64,000 bases of DNA from Onthomorpha sp937906975 (GTDB lineage: Bacteria > Bacteroidota > Bacteroidia > Bacteroidales > P3). The stretch's first letter is position 1. The number at the start of each line of letters is the position of its first letter. Below, piece by piece: positions 7,251-16,327 of this stretch. The stretch is from positions 164,234-228,233 of the forward strand of contig JAZLDH010000007.1 of the NCBI GenBank assembly GCA_045614605.1, given 5' to 3'. The position numbers and the translations under genes were made by a program. The notes beneath the pieces were generated by a model that had not been told where the DNA came from, searched no databases, and worked only from the letters and a program-made list of their open reading frames with translations.

Positions 7251-9242
7251 TTATTTTTTTGTTATTTCATATTCTATGCGAACATGATAAATGCTTTGTA
7301 ATTTCTTCTTTAAAAGGTCTTTTATCTTATCCACGTCCTTGAAAGTAATGTCGGAATTGGAGAATTGTTCATCTGCCATTTGTGAGGCTATGATATTATC
7401 TACCAATTTACCGATTTCACTTTCGGAATGATTTTTTAGTGAACGAGAGGCTGCCTCTACAGCATCTACCATCATAACAACGGCTGTTTCTCTCGAAAAT
7501 GGTCGTGGTCCTTTATAGGTAAATATTGATGAATCTATTGGTTTATCTGGGTTTTCTGCCACATATCTATTGTAGAAATACTTTGTTTTGCTTGTTCCGT
7601 GGTGTGTGCGAATGAAATCTATAATTGATTCTGGAAGTTTGTGTTTATAAGCAAGTTTAACTCCGTTTGTAACGTGAGAAATAATGGCTTGTGCTGATTC
7701 TTCGTATGTTATTTCGCTATGAGGATTAAACCCTGTGTTTTGATTTTCTATAAAAAACATTGGGAAAGTAAGTTTTCCTATGTCGTGATGCAAAGCTCCC
7801 GCTCTTACAAGCATGGCATTTCCTCCAATTTCTAAGATTAAATCTTCTGCTATATTAGCAACTTGTATGCAGTGTTGGAATGTGCCAGGTGCTTTTACAG
7901 ATAATTCTCTTAATATTTTGCTATTTGTGTTGGTGTATTCAATTATTGAATAGTCGCTTATGAGTCCAAAAAGTTTTTCAAGTATATAAATAAATGGTAT
8001 TGCAAACATTATCATTATTGAATTGAGAGCAAACATCAATATCATATTTACATCTATTGAGGTAAGTTCTATGTTTTGCATTAGGTTGTTTGCAATATAG
8101 ATTAAGGCGTAGGTTAAAAAGATTATCAAAGAGGTAAGTAAAAATATTGAACGTTTTTTTGAACTTTCTGCCGTTACAATTGTCATTATTCCAGCGATTA
8201 GTTGATAAAAAACATATTCAAAACTATTAGGAACGGCAAATCCTATTGTGATTATAGAAACTAAAAAGACGTATAGCGAGGTTTTTGTGTCAAAAAAGGT
8301 CTTTATAACTATGGGAACAATACAAACCGGTACGGCATATATGTATTTTGGATTTATGTTAATGATAAATGCCATTACACAGCAGATAAATAAAACGACA
8401 AAGAAGATTAATAACACTTTTCTATCGTTTGGAAATATATCTGGGCGGTTGTGATTAATAAAAAGCATCATTGCTAAAAGGGTAATGCACACAAGGATAA
8501 ATCTTCCTAAAAGAATGGTTAGGTGATTGGCCTTTTCTACGTCATTTCCTTCACATGCGTATTTGAAAGAAAGTAATATTTGATTTTTTTCACCACTTAT
8601 TTGTTCTCCCTTTGCAATAATTTGTTCTCCTTGACTAATTAAGCCTTTGTTAAGAGTGATTTCTTTTATTTTTGTTTGTAATATGTCGTTTGTTGTTTGT
8701 TCATCATAGATTAAATTGGCGTGTAAAGCCTTTAATATATCCTCATTTTTTGTGATTGTTAAGAGTTGTTCTTTGGCTTGTTGTAGATCTAATATTTCTT
8801 CTGGCTCATATTCTTTTGCAATGTTGTTTTCTATTACGATTAGTTGAGATTCATTTTGTAGTAATTCATGTTTTTGTACTACGCCTATGGTGTAGATTTT
8901 TTCTACTTGTTTTTTTAGTTGTTGTTTTTCGTAGTTAGAAAGGTTTTTCGCCTCAAGAATTTTTGAATATATGCTATCTTCTAATTTATTGTCTTTCTTG
9001 TAGTATGGAACTCGGTTTTTTTCTATTTGTTTTCTTTCCTCTGAAAGTTCTTTTTCGGTTTTTAAAATAGGAAAATCAATAGGGGATATAAGGGTTTCGT
9101 GTCTCCATTGTGTGCCTTGTGTAAATTCATATTTGAATACGGATTTATTTGGAAAGGCTATGACAATGATAATGGCAGTTACAAGCACTTGTAAACTACG
9201 TTTTAGTATCATTATCGTATTGTGTCTTTTTATGCTATTCAT
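7251..9242 (-). CDS. PgpH-like 7TM-HD phosphodiesterase (HDIG domain)
   Basis: The layout is an N-terminal membrane anchor, an extracytoplasmic 7TMR-HDED domain rich in charged helices, about seven membrane helices, and a cytosolic HD domain. The HD part has HCIQVANIAEDLI, the metal-binding ALHHDIGK, and FIRTHHGTSKTKYFY. PgpH of Listeria, with this architecture, hydrolyses c-di-AMP, so this is the likely substrate by homology. I chose the ATG at 9242 (663 residues). It overlaps the mlaF stop as ATGA, a classic coupled start. A longer frame begins at 9281 but would overlap mlaF by 43 bases. Confidence 0.88.
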   Translation of the reverse strand: MNSIKRHNTIMILKRSLQVLVTAIIIVIAFPNKSVFKYEFTQGTQWRHETLISPIDFPILKTEKELSEERKQIEKNRVPYYKKDNKLEDSIYSKILEAKNLSNYEKQQLKKQVEKIYTIGVVQKHELLQNESQLIVIENNIAKEYEPEEILDLQQAKEQLLTITKNEDILKALHANLIYDEQTTNDILQTKIKEITLNKGLISQGEQIIAKGEQISGEKNQILLSFKYACEGNDVEKANHLTILLGRFILVCITLLAMMLFINHNRPDIFPNDRKVLLIFFVVLFICCVMAFIININPKYIYAVPVCIVPIVIKTFFDTKTSLYVFLVSIITIGFAVPNSFEYVFYQLIAGIMTIVTAESSKKRSIFLLTSLIIFLTYALIYIANNLMQNIELTSIDVNMILMFALNSIMIMFAIPFIYILEKLFGLISDYSIIEYTNTNSKILRELSVKAPGTFQHCIQVANIAEDLILEIGGNAMLVRAGALHHDIGKLTFPMFFIENQNTGFNPHSEITYEESAQAIISHVTNGVKLAYKHKLPESIIDFIRTHHGTSKTKYFYNRYVAENPDKPIDSSIFTYKGPRPFSRETAVVMMVDAVEAASRSLKNHSESEIGKLVDNIIASQMADEQFSNSDITFKDVDKIKDLLKKKLQSIYHVRIEYEITKK

Positions 9243-9994
9243 ATTTTGTTTTGTTTTAATCGTTTTGTAAGGGCTGTGCAAAATATAAAGTCATTGAGTT
9301 CTTGATTATCGGTATTTAGTATGTTTTCCGAATTTCCTTTCCACCATAGTTGCCCTTGATGTATGTAGTTTATGTTTTCTCCAATCTCCATCACACTATT
9401 CATATCGTGTGTATTGACTATGGTTGTTATGTTGTATTCGTGTGTGATTTCTTTTATGAGTTGGTCTATCACTATTGAGGTTTGAGGGTCTAAGCCTGAG
9501 TTTGGCTCATCGCAAAAAAGGTATTTTGGTTGTGTTGCTATCGCTCTTGCTATAGCTACACGTTTTTGCATTCCTCCACTTAACTCTGAGGGAAATTGTT
9601 TATTGATTCCTTTTAGGTTTACTCTCTCTAAACAAAATTCTACTCGCTTTTTCATTGTTTTTATATCGGAGCGTTGGAACATTCTTAAAGGAAACATTAT
9701 GTTTTCTTCAATATTCATTGAGTCGAAAAGCGCTCCTCCTTGAAAAAGCATGCCTATGTCTTTGCGAAGATTGATTTTTTCTTTTTTGTTTAAGTGTCTT
9801 AATACTCTATCGTCAAAATATATATATCCTTCATCGGGTGTGTAAAGCGAAACAAGGCATTTCATAAGCACAGTCTTACCACTTCCACTTTTTCCTATGA
9901 TAAGATTGCATTTACCTGTCTCAAATTCGGTGTTGATGTTATGTAAAATTTTCTTTTCTCCAAAGTATTTAGATACATTCTCTACTCTAATCAT
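9239..9994 (-). CDS. mlaF: MlaF-like ABC transporter ATP-binding protein
   Basis: This 251-residue ATPase partners an MlaE-type permease in phospholipid or other lipid movement between membranes. Walker A is IIGKSGSGKT, the signature is ELSGGMQKRVAIARAIA and Walker B is YLFCDEPNSGLD, followed by the switch region NTHDMNS. The N-S-G-L-D form of Walker B is typical of the Mla/Ttg2A family. It begins 14 bases after the permease gene. No MCE-domain (MlaD) gene lies in the window. Confidence 0.9.
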   Translation of the reverse strand: MIRVENVSKYFGEKKILHNINTEFETGKCNLIIGKSGSGKTVLMKCLVSLYTPDEGYIYFDDRVLRHLNKKEKINLRKDIGMLFQGGALFDSMNIEENIMFPLRMFQRSDIKTMKKRVEFCLERVNLKGINKQFPSELSGGMQKRVAIARAIATQPKYLFCDEPNSGLDPQTSIVIDQLIKEITHEYNITTIVNTHDMNSVMEIGENINYIHQGQLWWKGNSENILNTDNQELNDFIFCTALTKRLKQNKI

Positions 9995-10008
9995 ATTGGT
10001 TAGTGTTT

Positions 10009-10758
10009 TTACATAAATAGATTGGTAATTATTAAATCAAATATCATAATTACGATACTGCTTTGCACAACTGCTTTTGTAGATTGTATGCCTACCTCTA
10101 CCGAACCTCCTTTTAGAGTAAAGCCTCTATAAGATGCTATGGTGGAAATAATGATTGAATAAACAAATACTTTTACAATGGCAAATATTACGTCCATATT
10201 TGTGTATTCTAAGCGTAATCCATCAATGTATGCCGCCATTGAGAGTGAGCCTATTGAGAGTGCTCCAACCGCTCCTCCTAAAATGGAAACAAATATACTC
10301 ATTATAATTAGTAAAGGAAAGGTTATCATGCAGGCTATTATCTTTGGTAGAATTAAATAGGAGGGTGTGTTTACTCCCATCACTTCTAAGGCATCTATTT
10401 GTTCGGTTATTTTTTGTGTTCCAAGCTCTGAGGTTATCTTTGAGGCACATTTACCTGCTAAGATAAGAGAAATAATTGTTGGTGAGAACTCTAACATCAT
10501 TGTTTTACGTGCAGAATAGCCATAAATCCAATCTGGATAGATTGGGTTTTGAAGATTGATTAATAGTTGTATAACTACGGCTGCTCCAACAAAGACCGAA
10601 ACCAAAAAAACTATAAGAATAGAGTCTATACCTAAGGTTTGAATTTCAAATAAAAGCTTCCTTTTGAATATGTGCATATTTTGAGGCCAACGAAAGGCTT
10701 CTTTCATTAACAAAAGATATGCTCCAAAATCTTCAAAAAAGTATTTTATCTTTTTCAC
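10009..10758 (-). CDS. mlaE: MlaE-like lipid transporter permease
   Basis: This 249-residue inner membrane protein has the MlaE/YrbE fold: GIDSILIVFLVSVFVGAAVVIQ, SPTIISLILAGKCASKITSELGTQKITEQIDALEVMGVN and a C-terminal RGFTLKGGSVEVGIQSTKAVVQS. The conserved E-L-G-T-Q and E-Q-I-D-A-L-E-x-M-G motifs are clear. It forms a transporter with the ATPase immediately downstream. It starts 11 bases after clpC ends, within the same minus-strand run. Confidence 0.92.
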   Translation of the reverse strand: MKKIKYFFEDFGAYLLLMKEAFRWPQNMHIFKRKLLFEIQTLGIDSILIVFLVSVFVGAAVVIQLLINLQNPIYPDWIYGYSARKTMMLEFSPTIISLILAGKCASKITSELGTQKITEQIDALEVMGVNTPSYLILPKIIACMITFPLLIIMSIFVSILGGAVGALSIGSLSMAAYIDGLRLEYTNMDVIFAIVKVFVYSIIISTIASYRGFTLKGGSVEVGIQSTKAVVQSSIVIMIFDLIITNLFM

Positions 10759-10769
10759 TCTTTTGTTTG

Positions 10770-13334
10770 TTATTTTAATGTTATGCTTATTTGTTTTTCT
10801 TTATTGAGTGTGATTAGTATTTTAGTCTTTTCACTATCTTGATTAGCCAATAATATATCGGATAGTTTGTCCTCTATTAGGTTTTGAATAGCTCTTCTTA
10901 TTGGTCTTGCTCCATAGTGAAGGTCTTTCAAGGTAGATATGATATGTTCTTTGACTGCTTTCTTTACTTCTAAGTTCAAATTTAGTAATTCTACTCTCTT
11001 TCTTAGTTTGTTTAGTTCTAAGTCTATGATTTGTATTAGATGGTCGTTTGTTAGCGAGTTGAAGTAAATCATTTCGTCTATTCTATTTAAGAACTCTGGC
11101 GAAAAGGTTTGGTTTAGGTCTTTATCTATTATGTTTTGTTCTGCTATGTTTTGATTTTCTATAACAGCACTTGTTGAAAAGCCAACTCCTGTTCCAAAGT
11201 CTTTTAGTTTTCTACTTCCAACATTAGAAGTCATTATGATAATGGTGTTTTTAAAGTCTATCTTCCTACCTGCTGAATCGGTTAATTGACCCTCATCAAG
11301 GATTTGAAGAAGTAGGTTATAGACATCTTCGTGTGCTTTTTCTATTTCGTCAAAAAGCACAATGGAGTAGGGGTGATGTCTTACTTTTTCTGTCAATTGT
11401 CCTGCTTGTTCATAGCCTACATATCCTGGAGGTGAGCCAATGAGTTTGGAAACACTATATTTTTCCATGTATTCGCTCATATCTATACGGATAAAGTTGT
11501 CCTCTGAATCAAAAAGATATTTTGCCATTTCTTTTGCTAAGAGTGTTTTTCCAACTCCTGTAGGTCCTACAAACATAAACGAACTAATAGGACGGAAAGG
11601 GTCTTTTAATCCTACTCTTGCTCGCTTAATTGCTTTTGAAACCTTTTCAACCGCTTTTTCTTGTCCAATAACAATGGTTTTTAATCTTTCTTCCATCATA
11701 AGCAACTTTTGAGTTTCGTCTTTGTTTACTTTCTCTACGCTAACTCCGCTTATGAGTGAAATTGTGGTTGCTATATCTTCTTCTGTTATTTCTACGGGAT
11801 TATTCATCATAGTTTGCTCCCATAGTTTTTCTTCTTCTAAATATTGTTCTCTTAGGCTATCTATTTGTTTTAGTATTTGACTTCTTCTTTCAAAAGCTCG
11901 TTGTTGAGAAGTTTCTTTTAGTTCTTCTTTTGCTAAATTTATGCTATGTTGTATTTGGGTTAGTTTATCTGAAATTTTAATGGATTTTACGTGTTTTGAA
12001 GCACCTGTTTCGTCCATTACATCTATGGCTTTGTCTGGCAAAAGTCTATCTGTGATATATCTTTGTGAAAGTGATACGCATGCCTCTAAGGCTTTGTCTG
12101 TGTATTTCACTTTATGATATTCTTCGTATTTGTGTTTTATGTTTTTTAGTATGTTTAGTGCCTCTGCATCTGAGGTTGGCTCAATGAATATCTTTTGAAA
12201 TCTTCTCTCTAACGCACCATCTGATTCTATATACTTTCTATATTCCTCTATTGTGGTAGCTCCAATACATTGTATTTCACCTCGTGCAAGCGCTGGCTTG
12301 AATATGTTTGAAGCATCTAAGCCTCCTTCTGAGTTTCCTGCACCTGCTATTGTGTGTATTTCGTCTATGAAAAGAATTATATTACGATTTCTTTCTAATT
12401 CGGAGATTAAGCCCTTTATTCTTTCTTCAAATTGTCCTCTATATTTAGTTCCCGCAACCACCAAGGCTAAATCTAATGTGTAAATAGTCTTTTTCAATAG
12501 GGTATAAGGAACATCTGCATTTGCTATCTTGATTGCAAGTCCCTCTGCTATGCTAGATTTTCCAACGCCAGGCTCTCCAATTAGGATTGGATTATTTTTC
12601 TTTCTTCTACTTAGGATTTGACAAATTCTATCTATTTCTTTTTCTCTTCCAACAACGGGATCAAGTAATTTATTCTTTGCTGCCTCTGTTAAATTCTTAC
12701 CAAAACTATCTAAGAAAGGAGTTTCTGTTGTTTTTGTCTTTTCTTCCTTTTCCTCTGAGGAAAGATTTATTGTTTTCATTGATGGATTTTCGTCCGATAG
12801 CATAATATCGTGAAAGAACTCTTCAATATTATTTATCAATTCTTTCTTTGAAAATACATCATTTACTTCTTTTGTAGTAACTTTAATAGTTATGCCACCC
12901 TCATTCAAGGGTTTGTTTATGTTTGTTTTGTTTATGCCATATTGTTTTAAGATTTCTGCTGCTTGGTTACCACTTTTGAAAAACATTCCAAGCAAAAGAT
13001 GAAAAGTACCTACGGAATTATTGTTTAGTTTCATAGCCTCTATATTTGCGGCTTTGATTACTAAATCACAATCCTCTGAAAACGAAATTTCATCTGGTGC
13101 TTCGTAAGCATTTTCTTCGATACTATTGCGTAAAACAGAGTTTTCTAAATCTCTTTTTAATTGAGAAATATCCTCACATAATTGATTTATGATATTTGCC
13201 GCCTTACATTGTGGCAATCTCAACATTGCAAGAACAAGATGCTCCGTTTCTATATATTGATTTCTTAATCTTATAGCCTCACCTCTTGAATTTTCAATAA
13301 CTTTTTGTGCGTTTGCTGTCCATTTACGTTGCAT
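10770..13334 (-). CDS. clpC: ClpC-type AAA+ protease ATPase
   Basis: This 854-residue protein is the unfoldase partner of ClpP. It has an N-terminal Clp repeat domain (about 1-150), a first AAA module with Walker A GEPGVGKSS and arginine-rich ERRFQKIFIEP, a short middle domain (LREQYLEEEKLWEQ), and a second AAA module with GPTGVGKTLLAKEMA and VLFDEIEKAHEDV. The tripeptide VGF in FGTGVGFS is the ClpP-docking loop expected in ClpC and absent in ClpB. The middle domain is also too short for ClpB. The preceding 54-base gap holds two 21-bp repeat units but no obvious strong promoter. Confidence 0.93.
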   Translation of the reverse strand: MQRKWTANAQKVIENSRGEAIRLRNQYIETEHLVLAMLRLPQCKAANIINQLCEDISQLKRDLENSVLRNSIEENAYEAPDEISFSEDCDLVIKAANIEAMKLNNNSVGTFHLLLGMFFKSGNQAAEILKQYGINKTNINKPLNEGGITIKVTTKEVNDVFSKKELINNIEEFFHDIMLSDENPSMKTINLSSEEKEEKTKTTETPFLDSFGKNLTEAAKNKLLDPVVGREKEIDRICQILSRRKKNNPILIGEPGVGKSSIAEGLAIKIANADVPYTLLKKTIYTLDLALVVAGTKYRGQFEERIKGLISELERNRNIILFIDEIHTIAGAGNSEGGLDASNIFKPALARGEIQCIGATTIEEYRKYIESDGALERRFQKIFIEPTSDAEALNILKNIKHKYEEYHKVKYTDKALEACVSLSQRYITDRLLPDKAIDVMDETGASKHVKSIKISDKLTQIQHSINLAKEELKETSQQRAFERRSQILKQIDSLREQYLEEEKLWEQTMMNNPVEITEEDIATTISLISGVSVEKVNKDETQKLLMMEERLKTIVIGQEKAVEKVSKAIKRARVGLKDPFRPISSFMFVGPTGVGKTLLAKEMAKYLFDSEDNFIRIDMSEYMEKYSVSKLIGSPPGYVGYEQAGQLTEKVRHHPYSIVLFDEIEKAHEDVYNLLLQILDEGQLTDSAGRKIDFKNTIIIMTSNVGSRKLKDFGTGVGFSTSAVIENQNIAEQNIIDKDLNQTFSPEFLNRIDEMIYFNSLTNDHLIQIIDLELNKLRKRVELLNLNLEVKKAVKEHIISTLKDLHYGARPIRRAIQNLIEDKLSDILLANQDSEKTKILITLNKEKQISITLK

Positions 13335-13349
13335 AGTAAGAGTATGTCT

Positions 13350-13391
13350 TTGATTTAAAAAATTATTCTTCGAGATTAAAAAATTATTTTA
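13350..13391. repeat. Two-unit 21-bp array between marC and clpC (array B)
   Basis: AAAAAATTATT occurs at 13357 and 13378, exactly 21 bases apart, within two otherwise similar units beginning GATT(T)A. It occupies almost all of the gap. It is weaker than the other arrays and lacks the CTAAG core. Confidence 0.5.
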
Positions 13392-13967
13392 CGATATTAA
13401 TGGAATTAAATTAGCAACTATCAATTTAACACTCATTGCCAATAATATAACTCCAAAGAATTTTCTTAAAATATAAATACCACCTTTTCCAAGTATGCGT
13501 TCTACCAATTGCACCTTTGAGATAACAAACCAAACAAATAGCATATTTAAAGCAATTGCAATAATTATATTGATAGTTTCGCATTCTGCTCTAAGAGATA
13601 ACACGGTTGTCATAGCACCTGCCCCTGCAATAAGAGGGAATACCAATGGTACTATTGTGGAGTTTTCAGTTGGTCCATCGTTTTTAAACAATTCCACATT
13701 AAATGTCATTTCTATTGCAATGGCAATAAGGATTATCGCACCCGCTATTGCAAAGGAGTGAACATCTACGTGAAAGAATTTCAAAACTGCCTCTCCAACA
13801 AAAAGGAAAACAAGCATTAGTGCAAAGGATATTAAAGCGGCTTTTCCTGCTTGAATCTTTTTTGATTTACTTCTAAGGTCTATTATAACAGGTACTGAGC
13901 CTGTAATATCTATTACCGCAAATAACACCATAAAGGCGGTTAATATTTCTGTGAAATTTATTCCCAT
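13389..13967 (-). CDS. MarC family integral membrane protein
   Basis: This 192-residue protein has about six membrane helices and the MarC/UPF0056 pattern: FMVLFAVIDITGSVPVIIDLR at the start, IAGAIILIAIAIEM, and PLVFPLIAGAGAMTTVLSL in the middle. The family is widespread and its biochemical role is unresolved. An earlier link to multiple antibiotic resistance has not held. It lies 12 bases after the DUF4159 gene in the minus-strand run. Confidence 0.88.
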   Translation of the reverse strand: MGINFTEILTAFMVLFAVIDITGSVPVIIDLRSKSKKIQAGKAALISFALMLVFLFVGEAVLKFFHVDVHSFAIAGAIILIAIAIEMTFNVELFKNDGPTENSTIVPLVFPLIAGAGAMTTVLSLRAECETINIIIAIALNMLFVWFVISKVQLVERILGKGGIYILRKFFGVILLAMSVKLIVANLIPLIS

Positions 13968-13979
13968 ATCTTTTTATCT

Positions 13980-14630
13980 TTATTGCATAAATACAAATTG
14001 AACAATATTTGCTCCCATTTTAAGAGCCTTTAATCTATTTTCGTAAGGGTCGTTATGAACTGCCTCATCCTCCCAACCATCTCCTAAATCACATTCAAAG
14101 GAGTAAAAACATATTAATCTATTTTCATAAAACAAACCAAAGCCTTGTGGGGTTTTGTTGTCGTGTTCATGAATTTTAGGCAAACCATTTGAAAAATCAT
14201 ATTTTTGATGATAAATAGGGTGTGAATATGGAAGTTCTACCCATTTGAGTTCGGGAAAGACTTTCAACATTTCCTCTCTTATGTATTTATCCATGCCATA
14301 ATTATCATCAATATGTAAAAAACCACCTCCCAAAAGGTAGTTTCTTAAATTTTCTGCCTCTTGTGTAGAAAAAACCACATTACCATGACCTGTCATGTGC
14401 AAGATAGGATAGAGGAATATTTCACTACTTCCAACCTCTACGGTAGGATAATTTTCCGAAAGATTGGTTTGTAGATTTTCATTACAAAATTTTATGAGAT
14501 TTGTTAAAGATGTAGGATTTGCATACCAATCACCACCACCATTGTATTTTAATAATGCAATAGAGGTTTGAGAATAGGAATTATTTAGTAATAACAAACT
14601 AATAATTATATACAATATCCTTTGTTTCAT
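13980..14630 (-). CDS. DUF4159 exported protein
   Basis: This 216-residue protein has a signal peptide (ILYIIISLLLLNNSYSQ) and a DUF4159 domain with a ThuA/GATase-like appearance: LLKYNGGGDWYANP, ILHMTGHGNVVFS, FLHIDDNYGMDKYIREEM and CFYSFECDLGDGWED. The family is common in Bacteroidota, often as a periplasmic protein of unknown role. It is separated from rsmE by two bases and from marC by 12. Confidence 0.82.
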   Translation of the reverse strand: MKQRILYIIISLLLLNNSYSQTSIALLKYNGGGDWYANPTSLTNLIKFCNENLQTNLSENYPTVEVGSSEIFLYPILHMTGHGNVVFSTQEAENLRNYLLGGGFLHIDDNYGMDKYIREEMLKVFPELKWVELPYSHPIYHQKYDFSNGLPKIHEHDNKTPQGFGLFYENRLICFYSFECDLGDGWEDEAVHNDPYENRLKALKMGANIVQFVFMQ

Positions 14631-14632
14631 TA

Positions 14633-15340
14633 CTACATATTTACAAAATGTATGCTTTGCAATGCAAAAAGTGCAGCTGTCTCTGTTCTTAAACGGCTTT
14701 CTCCTAATGTTATTGCTTGAAAACCATTATTAAGTGCAAGTTCCACTTCCTTTTCTGAAAAATCTCCCTCAGGACCTATTAAAATCAATACATCTTCTCC
14801 CTTATTGTAAGACTCTTTTATGCTTGTTCGTCCCTCAGGCTTACAATATGCAATGAATTTCTTTCCTTCGCAAGATTTAATCAAATCTTTATAAGAGACA
14901 TTCTCCTCAAGTTCGGGCATATAGGCTTTAAGCGATTGTTTGAGAGCGGAAATCATAATTTTTTCTAAACGTTCCCTTTTGATAGATGTTCTTTCGCTAT
15001 GCTCACCTATAAAAAACGAAATCTTATCTACGCCCATTTCAACGGCTTTTTCCAAAAACCATTCCATTCTATTCATATTCTTGGTAGGGGCAAGGGCAAT
15101 ATGAACTTTAAAATCGCGTTTACCATATTCATCTTGCACCTTTGTTACAAGAAAGCTACAAGATTTTGGATTGGTATCGTATATTTCTGCAAAAACAAAT
15201 CTGCCTTTACCATTGGTAAGGCAGATTGTATCTTTTTCTCTAAGTCTTAAAACTTTAATGCAATGAGTAGATTCTTCTTTATTTAAAGAATAATATTCTC
15301 CTTCGTTTAGTTCAAAATCCGGTGTGTAAAATAAGTGCAT
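14633..15340 (-). CDS. rsmE: 16S rRNA (uracil(1498)-N3)-methyltransferase RsmE
   Basis: This 235-residue SPOUT enzyme methylates N3 of U1498 in 16S rRNA using S-adenosylmethionine. It has the N-terminal PUA-like part (HCIKVLRLREKDTICLTNGKG) and the C-terminal knot with LILIGPEGDFSEKEVE and ITLGESRLRTETAAL, both diagnostic. The length is normal. It follows an outer membrane protein gene after 8 bases and precedes DUF4159 by two bases. Confidence 0.95.
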   Translation of the reverse strand: MHLFYTPDFELNEGEYYSLNKEESTHCIKVLRLREKDTICLTNGKGRFVFAEIYDTNPKSCSFLVTKVQDEYGKRDFKVHIALAPTKNMNRMEWFLEKAVEMGVDKISFFIGEHSERTSIKRERLEKIMISALKQSLKAYMPELEENVSYKDLIKSCEGKKFIAYCKPEGRTSIKESYNKGEDVLILIGPEGDFSEKEVELALNNGFQAITLGESRLRTETAALFALQSIHFVNM

Positions 15341-15348
15341 AACATTTG

Positions 15349-16092
15349 TTAAAGAGAAAATGCCAAGCCTAATTCAAAAACTATACCATGTGTTGGGTCA
15401 TTTGAAAATACAGATTCTCTTTCTTTATACGCACCATTCACATAATATCCTGAATAAGTATCGGTATAACCAAACAATTCTCCTTGATAACCAACAACGC
15501 CTCTAAATCTAATGTTAGTAGAAATCTCTGTCATAAAACCAACAAGACATTTCACTGTTGGAATAAAATGAGTAACCTTTATAGAATTAGCAGGGTCCTC
15601 TTGAACATAAATCACTCCTCCTGTAGAGAAATCTTTTTGTCCAAGCATTATATTTCCTCCCGCTGATATTTCCATAAATAAACTTGCAGTTGGACGAGTA
15701 ATCAAATAACCTACGATACTACCCATTAAAGGTACATAAGTATATGTTTTATATTTTCCAAATTTCACCTCTTCGCTAGCGCCTGTTGCACTATGTCTTA
15801 TATTCAAACCTGGATACACATGAATACCTGTATGGATTCCCCAGCCCCATGTGCTAGTTCTTGTTTTGCTATAAGGTCTTACTCTATTTTGATAACCAAC
15901 ATTAACACCAAATCCCCAAGGATTTGTAACGCTTTGATGAGATGCTATTAAGTTTGATGAAGCGCTTATGTTTAATAAATTTTCTGGAAAATCTCTACGC
16001 CATTTTCCTGTTCTCCAATCGCCACCACGTTGAGCAAATACACTGATTGAGAATAGCATAACTAAGCTCAAAAAGATAAATATTTTCTTCAT
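15349..16092 (-). CDS. Probable outer membrane beta-barrel protein
   Basis: This 247-residue protein has a clear signal peptide (IFIFLSLVMLFSISVFAQ). The mature part alternates short strands rich in Gly and aromatics (WGFGVNVGYQNRV, WGWGIHTGIHVYPG, FRGVVGYQGELFGYTD) and ends with an amphipathic strand and terminal Leu (GIVFELGLAFSL), as outer membrane barrels do. I do not recognise a named family. It is the first gene of the minus-strand run to 6.5 kb and has its own promoter. Confidence 0.65.
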   Translation of the reverse strand: MKKIFIFLSLVMLFSISVFAQRGGDWRTGKWRRDFPENLLNISASSNLIASHQSVTNPWGFGVNVGYQNRVRPYSKTRTSTWGWGIHTGIHVYPGLNIRHSATGASEEVKFGKYKTYTYVPLMGSIVGYLITRPTASLFMEISAGGNIMLGQKDFSTGGVIYVQEDPANSIKVTHFIPTVKCLVGFMTEISTNIRFRGVVGYQGELFGYTDTYSGYYVNGAYKERESVFSNDPTHGIVFELGLAFSL

Positions 16093-16134
16093 TTTTAAAT
16101 TTTATGTGTTTAGTTTTTAATATAATTGAAAGTC

Positions 16135-16142
16135 CAAAATTA
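16135..16142 (-). promoter_or_regulatory. Promoter -7 element for the outer membrane protein/rsmE run
   Basis: The minus strand reads TAATTTTG 43 bases before the start at 16092. The 21-bp array C lies further upstream on this strand. Confidence 0.5.
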
Positions 16143-16207
16143 CAAATAAAAATAATACACGCAAAGTTTTTTATGTTTTTTTGAACTTATGATACATAGA
16201 TTTGTTT

Positions 16208-16215
16208 TATTTTTG
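16208..16215 (+). promoter_or_regulatory. Promoter -7 element for the FabK-like gene
   Basis: TATTTTTG followed by C lies about 113 bases before the ATG. Array C would therefore be transcribed as the 5' leader. Confidence 0.5.
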
Positions 16216-16224
16216 CAGAAAAAA

Positions 16225-16320
16225 AAGTCTAAGAATTAAGAAAAAAAAGCAAAGAAAAAATTAAAAAAAGCAAAGAAAAAATCTAAAAAAGCAAAGAAAA
16301 AATTAAAAAAATTAAAGAGA
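16225..16320. repeat. Five-unit 21-bp array (array C)
   Basis: The core pentamers CTAAG, CAAAG, CAAAG, CAAAG and TAAAG start at 16229, 16250, 16271, 16292 and 16313, all exactly 21 bases apart, with A6-A8 tracts between. It ends seven bases before the FabK-like ATG. Confidence 0.9.
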
Positions 16321-16327
16321 TAAAAAT

